NCBI RefSeq assembly: GCF_015207005.2
Contig: NZ_JADEXS020000001.1
Location: 2,728,001-2,792,000, forward strand
Direction: 5' to 3'
Source: Desmonostoc muscorum LEGE 12446
GTDB taxonomy: Bacteria; Cyanobacteriota; Cyanobacteriia; Cyanobacteriales; Nostocaceae
DNA length: 64,000 nt
Below the pieces are notes generated by a model that was not told the origin of the DNA, searched no databases, and saw only the letters and a program-made list of their open reading frames with translations. The position numbers and the translations under genes were made by a program. Positions 34,570 to 44,008 of the stretch are shown one piece after another. Numbering within the stretch: position 1 is the first letter of the stretch; the number at the start of each line of letters is the position of its first letter.

Positions 34570-35202
34570 CTACTTCTGAGACCAACGCCAGTTATAGCGA
34601 TTCCATTCGTAAATTCCTTGAATTTCATACTCAGCGCCGTTGAAGAAGCGGACGACGCAATTAGTAGAGGAATTATTGCGTGGGCGTAGCCCGTCGTAGA
34701 CATCGCTAATTTCATCAACCTGAATCACAATGGATGGAAACCACTCCGGTTTACACGGCCCATCTTCTTGCACCCATTCCCATAATGCATTGCAAACTTC
34801 AATGCGATCGCCTACTTTCAACTTTAATGCATCTTCAAAATAAGAATACTTATCAAAATGGTATGACTCAACACGGTTAAGCCACTGTAAACCGTAGCGC
34901 TGGCGGATAAATTGTACTGTTCCAGAGTCATTTTCCAACAGCCAATCGTTGAGTAATTGGACTTTCCAAGTACGGTTACGTTGTTCCTCGGTCTTAACAA
35001 ACTCTAAAAATGCTTCTAACTCCTCTGGGGTAAGTTCGTCCAAAGGATTAGCAATATCTGACGCTTCAGAGTTAAAATTTCCCTGGATTTGCTCAACCAC
35101 TTGCAATAATATCTGTTTCTGTGCGTCAGTGAGAGGACAGCCTACAGCATCACAACTATTAAAGGCTGCTTGCATAGCTGTTTCAATCTCATCTGGTGTC
35201 AT
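34570..35202 (-). CDS. conserved-type protein of unknown function
   Basis: I start at the ATG at 35202 (210 residues) rather than the TTG-initiated extension to 35217. The N-terminal 80 residues are acidic and helical (LTPEELEAFLEFVKTEEQR), and the C-terminal 110 residues are beta-rich, with aromatic residues (LKVGDRIEVCNALWEWVQEDGPC; YEIQGIYEWNRYNWRWSQK) that suggest an SH3-like or tudor-like barrel. The family is not recognised. There is no signal peptide. Confidence 0.65.
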   Translation of the reverse strand: MTPDEIETAMQAAFNSCDAVGCPLTDAQKQILLQVVEQIQGNFNSEASDIANPLDELTPEELEAFLEFVKTEEQRNRTWKVQLLNDWLLENDSGTVQFIRQRYGLQWLNRVESYHFDKYSYFEDALKLKVGDRIEVCNALWEWVQEDGPCKPEWFPSIVIQVDEISDVYDGLRPRNNSSTNCVVRFFNGAEYEIQGIYEWNRYNWRWSQK

Positions 35203-35338
35203 AAAAGTTAATAGCAATCGCGGGCTTGTTTACTTAATTATTACAAAAGTTAAATTAAAGTTTCCAATTCACCTGTAGTTATTAGGACTTACGCAACTGG
35301 CATATTATTTTTAGTTCGTAGTTTACAAACGCACGTAA

Positions 35339-35515
35339 TATGGGGCTAGAGGCATTAGCGAATACTGGATTGTCGATGCAAAGTTCAAACAAATCACCCT
35401 TTGTAACTGGGTGGAAGTCCCGTATGAGGATACGGTGTTGCAGGGTACGGCGACCATTGCATCAGACGTGGTACCCAATTGGGAATTGATAGTTGAGCAG
35501 GTGTTTGTTGTTTGA
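35339..35515 (+). pseudogene. Uma2 (DUF820) endonuclease-like gene relic
   Basis: The frame from 35339 to the TGA at 35513-35515 encodes GISEYWIVDAKFKQITL, then YEDTVLQGTATIASDVVPN and WELIVEQVF, which is the C-terminal third of a Uma2-family protein. The N-terminal two thirds are gone and a stop precedes the fragment. An AGGACTTACGCA MITE end lies just upstream (35284), where the break may have happened. The rest of 35218-35610 contains TTGACTG/TTAACTG heptads. Confidence 0.75.
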
Positions 35516-35610
35516 CCGTTAACTGTTGACTGTTAACTGTTAACTGTAATTCCGTTGTAAGCTGAGGTTATCAGTTACATAATTTATTGAATAAAATTAC
35601 GGGGTCGTTT

Positions 35611-36042
35611 ATGCAGTTGCGATCGCTCACGGTCATTTTTATTTCTTGTCTCATCACTTTTCTATCGTGGGTGCTTACTCCCCCCGCTCTAGCGCTGACA
35701 CAGATTAAACTATTTGATATTTCCTATAAAGATTGTCCAGCAGAACTGGCACAAGGAGCTGTTATCAGTAGTGGTAGCGCCGCTGCCAATTGCTTCATTG
35801 TCATTGGCAAGGCAGAAAATGGTACTAAGAAAACAGTTTATGATGCAGATATTTTTGGACGCATCTATGATGCCAATAATGACTCAGTAATGCAAAACCG
35901 CACTCGTCTTGGTTCGATTGCTGAGGTACCACCAGGTCTTAGCGATTTTGAATTGAGAATTTCTGTGCCTGCAAATCAGCCTACTCCATTAAAGCTGAAG
36001 CAATTCAAGGCAGCTGGATTTAGCGCTGCGGTGCGGAAATAA
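35611..36042 (+). CDS. small exported protein of unknown function
   Basis: I start at the ATG at 35611 (143 residues), since the upstream TTG at 35587 is less likely. A Sec signal peptide is clear (hydrophobic about residues 5-22, cleavage near PPALA-L). The mature domain of about 115 residues is beta-rich with two cysteines (YKDCPAEL and AANCFIVIG) that could form a disulfide. Its pattern (YDADIFGRIYDANNDSVMQNRTRLG) resembles an immunoglobulin-like fold. The function is not known. Confidence 0.7.
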   Translation: MQLRSLTVIFISCLITFLSWVLTPPALALTQIKLFDISYKDCPAELAQGAVISSGSAAANCFIVIGKAENGTKKTVYDADIFGRIYDANNDSVMQNRTRLGSIAEVPPGLSDFELRISVPANQPTPLKLKQFKAAGFSAAVRK

Positions 36043-36193
36043 TGAAGAGTGCTGAGTGAAGAAAAAAATACTCAGCACTGAGTACTGAGTAGGATAAATT
36101 TTAAGTAGCATAGGTTTGGGCTGGTCAGCCTACACCTAAAATTCTTTAGTTGAACATCGAGCAAACTGCTAATTCTGCACTACACGAGGAAGG

Positions 36194-36451
36194 CTAGACA
36201 GGTAGACCGCCTATAAACCCACCTAGAAATTGCAGCAGTAAAATAGCTAACATTGGCGAAAAATCTATGCCGCCCAGGGGGGGAATAAATGAGCGAAATA
36301 CATTCAGATAAGGGTCAGTTATCTGGCTCAAAGCGGCAAATGGTTGGTCATACCAGTTGATTGTTGGGAACCAGGTTAAAAGAACCCGAATTAGCAACAG
36401 AAAAGTATAAATCTGCGTAAAAGTAGCAAGAGTGGTAATCAGTAATTCCAT
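36194..36451 (-). CDS. YggT family membrane protein
   Basis: An 85-residue protein with two hydrophobic segments. The YggT signature is visible: LLIRVLLTWFP...YDQPFAALSQITDPYLNVFRSFIPPLGGIDFSP. Family members are linked to membrane-protein assembly, chloroplast cytochrome b6 maturation (CCB3) and potassium homeostasis; which applies here is open. The length is normal for the single-unit form. Confidence 0.9.
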   Translation of the reverse strand: MELLITTLATFTQIYTFLLLIRVLLTWFPTINWYDQPFAALSQITDPYLNVFRSFIPPLGGIDFSPMLAILLLQFLGGFIGGLPV

Positions 36452-36578
36452 AGATAACTAGGTTTCCTACTAAGTGTCAAATGCGGTCTTATCTATTGAT
36501 TTTAATTTAGTCTATGTCATGGTGTTTGCAGGTAAAGCAGTTACCACACTTGGCACTTTTATCATGCCTAAGGAAACT

Positions 36579-36932
36579 TTAAGAATCTTTAGTGAAAGAG
36601 CGATCGCCAATTGTCTGTGGTGAGCCGCCATTCACATTCCCCAGCTGCTTTCGCACTTCATCAATTGTGGCATTTAACTGGGCAATTTTATCTTCTAGCG
36701 ATCGCCGAGCTGTTTCTATGCTCACACTCTCAGCTTCTGAGGCTTTCATTTGACGCCGCTTTGCTGCTATTCTCTTAGCTTCGGCTTGGCTATCTGTTTG
36801 TTCTATCTCTTCCTCTGCTAGCAATTCGGAATCGCGTCGAGAAGCAATCAGCGCTCCGACGACACCACCAAATACACTACCGACAAACGCCCCTGCTAAA
36901 AAACCACTGGCAAAACCATCTCGCTGACTCAT
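36579..36932 (-). CDS. small membrane-anchored coiled-coil protein
   Basis: A 117-residue protein. The N-terminal 30 residues are a glycine-rich membrane segment (GFASGFLAGAFVGSVFGGVVGALIAS), similar in style to YtxH-like proteins. A charged helical part follows, with a coiled coil (SLEDKIAQLNATIDEVRKQL, about 78-97). Homologues appear widespread in cyanobacteria, but no role is known to me. It lies between the YggT gene and upp, all on the minus strand. Confidence 0.75.
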   Translation of the reverse strand: MSQRDGFASGFLAGAFVGSVFGGVVGALIASRRDSELLAEEEIEQTDSQAEAKRIAAKRRQMKASEAESVSIETARRSLEDKIAQLNATIDEVRKQLGNVNGGSPQTIGDRSFTKDS

Positions 36933-37006
36933 ATATTTACCACCTTCAACAACCTTGCAACTCTTACAGTAGTTATGCCATGAATCTATCCTAGCTGCAT
37001 ACTAAC

Positions 37007-37657
37007 TTAAGTCCCAAAGATGCGATCGCCTGCATCTCCCAATCCCGGTACAATGTACCCCTTGCTGTTAAGTTTTTCATCAATAGTAGCGGTGTAAAGT
37101 ATTAAACCTGGATAACTAGCACTCAGCTTTTGCAAAGCTGGTGGAGCCGCCACCACACAAACAATCCGCGTTAGAGTTGGATCGACACCCCGCTGTGTCA
37201 ATTCTGCCATTGCCGCCATGATTGACCCTCCTGTTGCTAACATCGGATCGGTAATTAATACTCGTGTTTGGGGGTCAAATTTTTCTGGTAACTTGTTCAG
37301 ATAACAATGAGGTTGCAGTGTCTCTTCGTCTCGTGCCAATCCCAGATGATAAATTGATGCCAAAGGTAGTAAAGTCTGCGCTCCCTCTAGTAATCCTAGC
37401 CCCGCCCGGAGAATGGGCACTACCGCCACTGGTATCTGTGGATCGATCACAGTTGCTGGACAGGTATCCAAAGGACTCTGCACTGCTATTTCTTGGGTCG
37501 GCAACCAGTCACGTGCAGCTTCATAAGTCAGCCATCTTCCCAACTCAGTCATAGCACTGCGGAACAATACTGAAGGCGTGCCTGCATCACGGGCAACTGC
37601 CAGCCAGTGTTGTATTAGGGGATGAGGTGGTACATAAACCCGTAATTGTAGCGTCAT
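37007..37657 (-). CDS. upp: uracil phosphoribosyltransferase
   Basis: Salvages uracil to UMP using PRPP in the cytoplasm. The 216-residue sequence contains the PRPP loop ITDPMLATGGSIMAA (about residues 135-149), the early VPILRAGLGLLEGAQ and a C-terminal uracil-binding region GYIVPGLGDAGDRIFGT. Length and motif order are normal. It is transcribed on its own. Confidence 0.95.
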   Translation of the reverse strand: MTLQLRVYVPPHPLIQHWLAVARDAGTPSVLFRSAMTELGRWLTYEAARDWLPTQEIAVQSPLDTCPATVIDPQIPVAVVPILRAGLGLLEGAQTLLPLASIYHLGLARDEETLQPHCYLNKLPEKFDPQTRVLITDPMLATGGSIMAAMAELTQRGVDPTLTRIVCVVAAPPALQKLSASYPGLILYTATIDEKLNSKGYIVPGLGDAGDRIFGT

Positions 37658-38078
37658 AGCCAGAAGTCAGCGCCTTTCTATTGTACAAGAACTGAAACAC
37701 CATAATACTCTTTCCCGCATCCGCCTGACCAGACGGGGACAAGGGGATTGGGGGGGTGTGGGAGGTGTGGGAAGCTTTTTTATATTCTTCCAAGTCTCCC
37801 CACGCTCTCCCATCTCCTTAATCCTCTTGGATGACGGCTAAAATTAATCCCTCAATTTTATTGATAAAAATTTTCATTAGTAGTTGACATCAATTCTCAA
37901 GCAAGGTTATATTGTTATACAGTGTTCTCCTCTCTTTAAGGATCGGCAGACGGGATTAGCCAGCAGCAGCAGGCTTGTCCCTCTTTTTTGTGATTGGGCA
38001 TCGGGCATTGGTTATTAGTTAATATTTGGTTGACTCTAAACGAATGACAAAGGACAAATAACAAAGGACAAATAACAA
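37658..38078. other. repeat-rich spacer between upp and crtH
   Basis: GGGGGGTGTGGGAGGTGTGGGA (37749-37770) and CTCCCCACGCTCTCCC (37795-37810) form complementary arms. Before crtH, (ACAAATA/ACAAAGG) heptads run from 38044 to 38085 and include the crtH start codon. No gene is seen here. Confidence 0.55.
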
Positions 38079-39569
38079 ATGACAATTGATGCGATCGTGA
38101 TTGGGTCTGGGATTGGCGGTTTAGTAACAGCAACTCAGTTAGCAGCCAAGGGAGCGAAAGTGCTGGTACTGGAACGTTATTTGATTCCAGGTGGTAGCGC
38201 TGGTTATTTTGAACGCCAAGGCTATCGATTTGATGTTGGGGCATCAATGATTTTTGGGCTAGGGAAAAACGGCACAACCAACTTACTCACCCGCGCATTG
38301 TCAGCGGTGAATGTTAAGCAAGAGGCGATCGCAGATCCAGTGCAAATTCACTATCATCTACCCCAAGGTTTAGACCTGAAAGTTGACCGGGTTTATGAAA
38401 AATTTTTGCAAAACCTTACTGCTCATTTTCGCCATGAAGAACAAGGGATTCGTCGCTTTTATGACGAATGCCAAAAAGTATTCAACTGCCTGAATAACAT
38501 GGATTTGCTGTCACTGGAAGAACCTCGGTATCTACTGCGGGTATTTTTCCAGCATCCTTTGGCGTGTCTCGGTTTAGCTAAGTATCTGCCCCAAAATGCG
38601 GGAGATGTGGCGCGACGCTACATCAAAGACCCCCAATTATTGAAATTTATCGATATGGAGTGTTATTGCTGGTCGGTGGTTCCAGCGGACATGACCCCAA
38701 TGATTAATGCTGGGATGGTCTTTTCTGATAGGCATTACGGCGGAGTGAACTATCCCAAAGGCGGAGTCGGACAAATTGCCCAAAAACTGGTCGAAGGTCT
38801 AGAGAAGGCTGGAGGTAAGATTCAGTACCAAGCCAGGGTCACAAAAATTCTCACAGAACAGGGACGAGCGGTGGGTGTGCAACTGGCTAATGGTAAAGTA
38901 TATCGGGGTAAACGCATAGTCTCTAATGCTACACGCTGGGATACATTTCAACAATTACTACCAGCAGAACAAATACCCCATAATGAGAAAGAATGGCAAC
39001 AAAATTATCAAAAATCACCTAGCTTCTTGAGTTTACATATGGGGGTAAAACAGTCAGTTTTACCTGAGGGGACAGAGTGTCACCATATTTTGCTGGAAGA
39101 CTGGGAAAAGATGACAGCAGTGGAGGGCACAATTTTTGTTTCGATTCCCACATTGCTTGACCCAGATTTAGCTCCAAGCGGATATCATATCATTCATGCC
39201 TTTACACCTCATTGGATTGATGATTGGCAAGAACTTTCTTCGAGTGAATATCAAGCTAAGAAAGAACAGGCAGCTGGGCGAATTATTGACCGCCTAGAGA
39301 AGATTTTTCCAGGCTTAGGCGTGGGATTGGATTATTTGGAAGTGGGTACACCCCGCACCCATCGCCGCTTTTTGGGTCGTGAGGATGGTACCTATGGGCC
39401 AATTCCCCGACGCAAATTACGCGGGTTGTTGAAGATGCCCTTTAATCGCACCGCCATTCCAGGACTTTATTGTGTGGGGGATAGTACCTTTCCTGGTCAG
39501 GGGTTGAATGCAGTAGCTTTTTCTGGGTTTGCTTGCGCTCACCGCATTGCCGTAGATTTAAGATTATAA
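38079..39569 (+). CDS. crtH: prolycopene isomerase (carotene isomerase)
   Basis: Converts poly-cis-lycopene (prolycopene) to all-trans-lycopene in carotenoid synthesis, at the thylakoid membrane. The 496-residue FAD protein starts with the dinucleotide-binding motif [16 protein letters not shown] and has [20 protein letters not shown], both typical of CrtISO/CrtH. The C-terminal FAD segment is [22 protein letters not shown]. The start ATG lies within a heptad repeat; the FAD motif begins five codons later, so this start is well supported. Confidence 0.93.
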   Translation: MTIDAIVIGSGIGGLVTATQLAAKGAKVLVLERYLIPGGSAGYFERQGYRFDVGASMIFGLGKNGTTNLLTRALSAVNVKQEAIADPVQIHYHLPQGLDLKVDRVYEKFLQNLTAHFRHEEQGIRRFYDECQKVFNCLNNMDLLSLEEPRYLLRVFFQHPLACLGLAKYLPQNAGDVARRYIKDPQLLKFIDMECYCWSVVPADMTPMINAGMVFSDRHYGGVNYPKGGVGQIAQKLVEGLEKAGGKIQYQARVTKILTEQGRAVGVQLANGKVYRGKRIVSNATRWDTFQQLLPAEQIPHNEKEWQQNYQKSPSFLSLHMGVKQSVLPEGTECHHILLEDWEKMTAVEGTIFVSIPTLLDPDLAPSGYHIIHAFTPHWIDDWQELSSSEYQAKKEQAAGRIIDRLEKIFPGLGVGLDYLEVGTPRTHRRFLGREDGTYGPIPRRKLRGLLKMPFNRTAIPGLYCVGDSTFPGQGLNAVAFSGFACAHRIAVDLRL

Positions 39570-39664
39570 ATTAGGCGTAATTTACAAAATTTTTTATAGT
39601 GTGCTTTAATGGTGAGCGGCTTTTGTTCGTCCATGAAGTTTGATCGCAGGAAAAGCAATCATCA

Positions 39665-40999
39665 ATGCTCCTCACACACAAAGAAATTATTCTGAAAGCA
39701 AGCTGGGTTCTACCTAGCTTGTTAAGTTTGTTCATGTTTGGTTCCACTGTCAAAGCTGCGGCGATCGCCAATTGGCATTTCAATCGCAATAACAACCATC
39801 TGGACTTTACCACAGATGAGAATGTTCAACCCAAAATACAACTACTGGCTAACCCTACTCGTCTGGTAATTGATTTGCCTGGAGTTACACTGGGATATCC
39901 GCAGACTAGCGAACAAGTAGGGTCAGTAATTCAAGACATTCGCATCGGGCAGTTTAATGCACAGACTACCCGCATGGTAATTACCTTAGCACCCGGTTAG
40001 ACCTTCGATCTAGCAGAGGTAAAACTGCAAGAAGAATTGCCCAATCATTGGTCTGTGCAGTTACCCCAGCCGATACCACTGACTGCAACCCAGCCAAAAT
40101 CTCTAGAAATAACTGCCGCTAGTACTTCTGCAAGAGTGGGTGATTTTCTGTTTGCTGGCGTGGTTCCCATGCATTCACCGATGAAAGCATTGGAACCTCA
40201 AGTTAAAGCCTTGATGAGTCGCTACAGTTTTCTGAAAACAGGAATGTTTTTTTTAGATTTGGATACTGGCGATTATCTGGATATTGGAGGCGATCGCGTT
40301 TTCCCCGCTGCTAGTACGATTAAACTGCCAATTCTCATGGCCTTTTTCCAAGATTTAGACGCTGGTAAAGTCACCCTTGAGGAAAAGCTGACCATGCGCC
40401 GTGACTTAGTGACCAACGGTTCTGGAACTATGCAGTATGAGTCAGTTGGCAAGAAATACACGGCTTTGGAAACCATCACCAAGATGATTACCATTAGTGA
40501 CAACACCGCCACCAACATGATTATTGATCGCTTGGGTGGCGCAGCGAAACTAAATCAACGTTTCCGCAGTTGGGGACTGAGAGACACGGTAATTCGGCAT
40601 CTCTTGGCTGACTTGAGAGGAACTAACACCACCAGTTCTCAAGACATGGCCCGGGTGCTGGCTTTGTTAGTCAATAACAAGCTAGTTTCTCCACCAAGTC
40701 GGGAGTAAGCCTTAGATATTCTCCGTCACACCACAATTCACACACTGCTTCCCGCAGGTTTGGGGAAAGGTGCAGTCATCGCCAACAAAACGGGAGATAT
40801 TGGCTTTCTCATCGGCGATGCAGGATTTGTGACTATGCCTAATGGTAAGCGTTACCTGGCGGCTATCTTCGTCACACGTCCCTATAAAGACTCCAGGGGA
40901 AGAGACTTTATCCGTCAAGTTTCCCGACTAGTCTACGATTACCTGAGTCAGCCGAACCCAGTGGCAGCAGCTGATTCGCCTAATAGTGCTACAAGATAG
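39665..40999 (+). pseudogene. AMIN-domain plus class A beta-lactamase-like gene with two in-frame stops
   Basis: One reading frame runs from the ATG at 39665 to 40999 and is broken only by TAG (39998-40000) and TAA (40706-40708), with no frameshift. The first part has a signal peptide and an AMIN domain (WHFNRNNNHLDFTTDE...LVIDLPGVTLG). The second is a penicillin-binding serine hydrolase with all three motifs: SxxK (ASTIKLP), SDN (ISDNTATN) and, after the second stop, KTG (NKTGDIGFL). It is probably a recent nonsense pseudogene. Readthrough or sequencing error are alternatives. Confidence 0.8.
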
Positions 41000-41460
41000 A
41001 ATAGGCGATCACTTCTATAGCATTTGTAACGCGATCGCAGATAAATAACGATAAACATCGTTGCTCAGCCAACGGTGTTTTCAACAAAAAACGTCAGTTA
41101 TGACTTGACTCTGTTCTTAGGAGTTTTGTGTTTTACTCTACCGTCAGCCTTTTACAGGACAGGATAGTAACTATCCCTTGGATTTTAAGTTTCTCAGACT
41201 GCCTTTTGCCTGCTGCTAAGAATTCCTCCGGTTCTGCATAACCTCTAATGATTACGATACGCGATCGCAATTGCTCCGCAGGTTGGGTTGGAGGAAATAT
41301 ATATCGGGAATACCCAAACGAATTGTATGCTTGCCAATTCTCAGGGACTTACCTGCTAATGGATAAATTAAACGTACCTGATTTACTGGTAGCCGAATAT
41401 GAAGTCTAGAACTTCAGGTCAGATGAATTACACCATACCAACAGAAAATTTCTGTCGTAG
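41000..41460. other. intergenic region, no gene seen
   Basis: Contains HIP1 sites and a small hairpin (GGATAGT/ACTATCC near 41162-41178). It is the border between the beta-lactamase relic and the GHKL/Rossmann gene pair. No repeat end or tRNA is visible. Confidence 0.35.
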
Positions 41461-42432
41461 CTACATGATCATTTCCACAAAAGAAGGAAAGTATTTATAC
41501 AATTCTGCATAGCATTTAACATCCTTGAGAGGGATACAAATTCGCTTCACAGCATCGCAATCATCTGTAGGCATTTGACTATCTAGATAGTGAATTTCCT
41601 TACGTGTAAGATTGGGCACGTTTATTTCATAAGGATTATCTAATTCTGTTGCATTAAAATTCTTACTAAACTTACATTGTTCTGCCAGATTACAGTAGCT
41701 CTGTTCAAAAAGGAGCCATCCAACTGTTAGCATCCGAGAACCATCAGCATAACGAAAATCAAAAATCTGCTTATAATTAAGCTTTTCGTCTTCTGAACGT
41801 GCTGAATTAGCGTTACTAACACTTTGTTTCAGTTGATTATTAATTATTCTTTTATACAGATTTCCTAGATTCTTCCCAGTTAAATCAATCGGTTCGTGTA
41901 TGGGAATTTTTTCATTAGGAAGTCTTTCGCGTAACTTATCTTCTCTAAATTTGTTTATTTCTTTTATATCCCAACCTTCCTTTGGGGGTCGGTCTTGTTC
42001 TGCACTAGCTGTAACAATTAAAACGCTTCCAGATACTAATTTGCTTGTAAGGGTATCAATATCATCTAGAATTGTTTTTTCTAATGGGCTATCATAATCA
42101 AGCCATACAATCGATTTTTTATTCCATTCAATTGTCGGCAGAACTTCATAGGAAGCTCCATACTTGATTTCAATACACCCAAAAGGTTTATTATATTCAA
42201 AACGATCTTTAGCATTATTGTCTTTTTCTATACTTATCATATCCTCAATATGTAAGGATTTGTGAAATAGAATAAAGTCACTAAAGTAAGTTGAGCCAAA
42301 ACCTACATATCTATAATTTGTCAGTTCTCCGAACGGACTTAAGCATCGAAGAGAATCGCATATAATCTTTCTTTCAACTGCTTTTGCAGGACGAAGGCTG
42401 TAATTAATTTTTGAATAGCTACCAGCCATCAT
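41461..42432 (-). CDS. Rossmann-fold, methyltransferase-like partner of a GHKL ATPase
   Basis: A 323-residue protein. A methyltransferase-like core is suggested by YRYVGFGSTYFSDF (glycine-rich motif I, about residues 41-54), ISIEKDNNAKDRF (acidic end of the second strand) and IVWLDYDSPLEK (motif IV, D-x-D). It resembles proteins that databases tend to call putative O-methyltransferase; the activity is not established. The start lies two bases after the GHKL gene stop, and the stop-start junction TAAGGATGATG serves as its ribosome site, so the two are translationally coupled. Low GC content suggests acquisition by transfer. Confidence 0.65.
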   Translation of the reverse strand: MMAGSYSKINYSLRPAKAVERKIICDSLRCLSPFGELTNYRYVGFGSTYFSDFILFHKSLHIEDMISIEKDNNAKDRFEYNKPFGCIEIKYGASYEVLPTIEWNKKSIVWLDYDSPLEKTILDDIDTLTSKLVSGSVLIVTASAEQDRPPKEGWDIKEINKFREDKLRERLPNEKIPIHEPIDLTGKNLGNLYKRIINNQLKQSVSNANSARSEDEKLNYKQIFDFRYADGSRMLTVGWLLFEQSYCNLAEQCKFSKNFNATELDNPYEINVPNLTRKEIHYLDSQMPTDDCDAVKRICIPLKDVKCYAELYKYFPSFVEMIM

Positions 42433-42434
42433 CC

Positions 42435-43766
42435 TTATCCTTCGTTGTTTAAATAGTAATCAAAGGTTTTTTCACCGATCTCTTTATTCGATGAAACATT
42501 TAATAATTCTTTAACTAGCTCAATTTCTTCAATTGGTTTGTTATATTGTATAGTGCCACGGTTCTGACGAGGCGGTATTGCTGATTGCTCAGGAATTTGA
42601 AAGGTTGTACTTGTATCTGCTTCAAATACAGAGTGAAGTGAAGTTTGTAAATATGCTTGCTCAAGTAAACTCTCAGATATTTCACCACGCTCTACACGGC
42701 TCTTTTCATCTGCCATTTTTCTCAAGAATGTAAGAACGGGAACCGTTAGTTCAGATACTTGTTGTTTGATTGCTTTGTAGATTGGTGAGTCGTAGTCAAT
42801 CCCTGTTTTCGTCGTTGTCCAAGGCAAATAAACAGCATCATCAGACTCGAAGAAAGCGTAGCCTCTAAAAAATGCAAAATCAGCATGATATTTTGGGAAA
42901 CCACTTTTTGTACCCCAACCCATTATTTCAGTTTGGTCAGCTTCAAGAACCATACGTTCATTGCAGAATACATACCATCCACCTTCATTTAGACTTCTAT
43001 CGGATACACCAGCATACAAGCTAACCCGCACTGGTGTATCTATTTCACAACTTCCAAAGTACTTATACTCTTTTTCAAATTTTGCAACTTTAATATTGTC
43101 AGAAGTACGAAAATTAAGGGGAGTTGGACGCAGTTCCTCATTATTTATACTAATGCTTAATCCCTTTTTTAGTTTTAATGAATATGCAATTGTTAATTCT
43201 TGCCTTAATTGCGATAGGAAATTTTCTAATCCTAAGTCTTCTGACACGCTTTCATGCAATTTTTCAATTAATATTCGAGTTCCAATCTCACTGGATTCGT
43301 AATCACCAATTTCTTGAACTTCTAAAAATTCAAATGTCCATTCATTTTTCTTTTTCCATTCTTCTACATCTTCTGAGACTACAAATTTTGAGCTAGAGGT
43401 AGTTGATTCAACTGTAAATTTTCTTCCGATCTTGAAAAAAGCTCGCTTCATCCCAATTCCGAATCTTCCAATCGATTTTGGCGTTAATGCAGCATCATTT
43501 GCTCTTCCAAATTTGAAAGCATACTCCTCTGCCTCCTTTACCTCTATTCCTCCACAATTATCTTGAATTTCAAATTTTTCTTTGTTAGCTAAAATTTTTA
43601 TCCAAAGCCCTTCATAATTCTCATTACTCTGTAAATGAGTTGCGCCATCTACTGAGTTGTCAACAAGATCAATGATCGCACGAATAAGCGGTATATCTCG
43701 CACCAACATATATATGAATAAATCTTTAGTAGGTTCGGCATGAATTACCCGTTGATTACCACTCAT
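42435..43766 (-). CDS. GHKL (Hsp90/MORC-like) ATPase
   Basis: A 443-residue protein with a complete GHKL ATP-binding fold at its N-terminus: N-box IIDLVDNSVDGA (residues 31-42), G1 box IQDNCGGI (67-74) and G2 box GRFGIGMKRAFFKIG (100-114). This order matches MORC/Hsp90/MutL-like ATPases rather than histidine kinases, and no H-box is present. The middle contains a second alpha/beta domain with YVFCNERMVLEAD and KTGIDYDSP. GHKL ATPases of this style often occur in phage-defence modules. It is the first gene of a two-gene operon. Confidence 0.8.
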   Translation of the reverse strand: MSGNQRVIHAEPTKDLFIYMLVRDIPLIRAIIDLVDNSVDGATHLQSNENYEGLWIKILANKEKFEIQDNCGGIEVKEAEEYAFKFGRANDAALTPKSIGRFGIGMKRAFFKIGRKFTVESTTSSSKFVVSEDVEEWKKKNEWTFEFLEVQEIGDYESSEIGTRILIEKLHESVSEDLGLENFLSQLRQELTIAYSLKLKKGLSISINNEELRPTPLNFRTSDNIKVAKFEKEYKYFGSCEIDTPVRVSLYAGVSDRSLNEGGWYVFCNERMVLEADQTEIMGWGTKSGFPKYHADFAFFRGYAFFESDDAVYLPWTTTKTGIDYDSPIYKAIKQQVSELTVPVLTFLRKMADEKSRVERGEISESLLEQAYLQTSLHSVFEADTSTTFQIPEQSAIPPRQNRGTIQYNKPIEEIELVKELLNVSSNKEIGEKTFDYYLNNEG

Positions 43767-44008
43767 TTGATTTCACTTATTTATGAGATATGCTTTTTAT
43801 AGCCTAGTTTAGGAATAAATTTAGCTTGCGTCCATTGGCTTTTGCGCCTAACCATAAAAATAACCCCTGAGAGCGATCGCATATCTGATCAATACAAGCG
43901 TACTCTGTCAAGGGTTATTGTTCAACCGTTTTATTTATTGTTGAATCGAATTATTTATTGTTTAACCGAAGTATCTTTCCACACATCTATAAAAAGTATA
44001 AAATTATA
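43767..44008. other. spacer with imperfect inverted repeat
   Basis: AATAACCCCTGAGAG (43858-43872) is the inverse of CTCTGTCAAGGGTTATT (43903-43919) with small differences, giving a short MITE-like stem of about 60 bases that borders the GHKL operon and the glmS end. Confidence 0.4.

Noticed and set aside
3641..38085. Tandem heptad tracts as CRISPR arrays
   Set aside because: Units are only seven bases with no unique spacers; they are the STRR/LTRR repeats of filamentous cyanobacteria.
37936..38277. Minus-strand ORF of 113 codons over the crtH start
   Set aside because: It overlaps the well-supported crtH coding region and a repeat tract and has no family resemblance.
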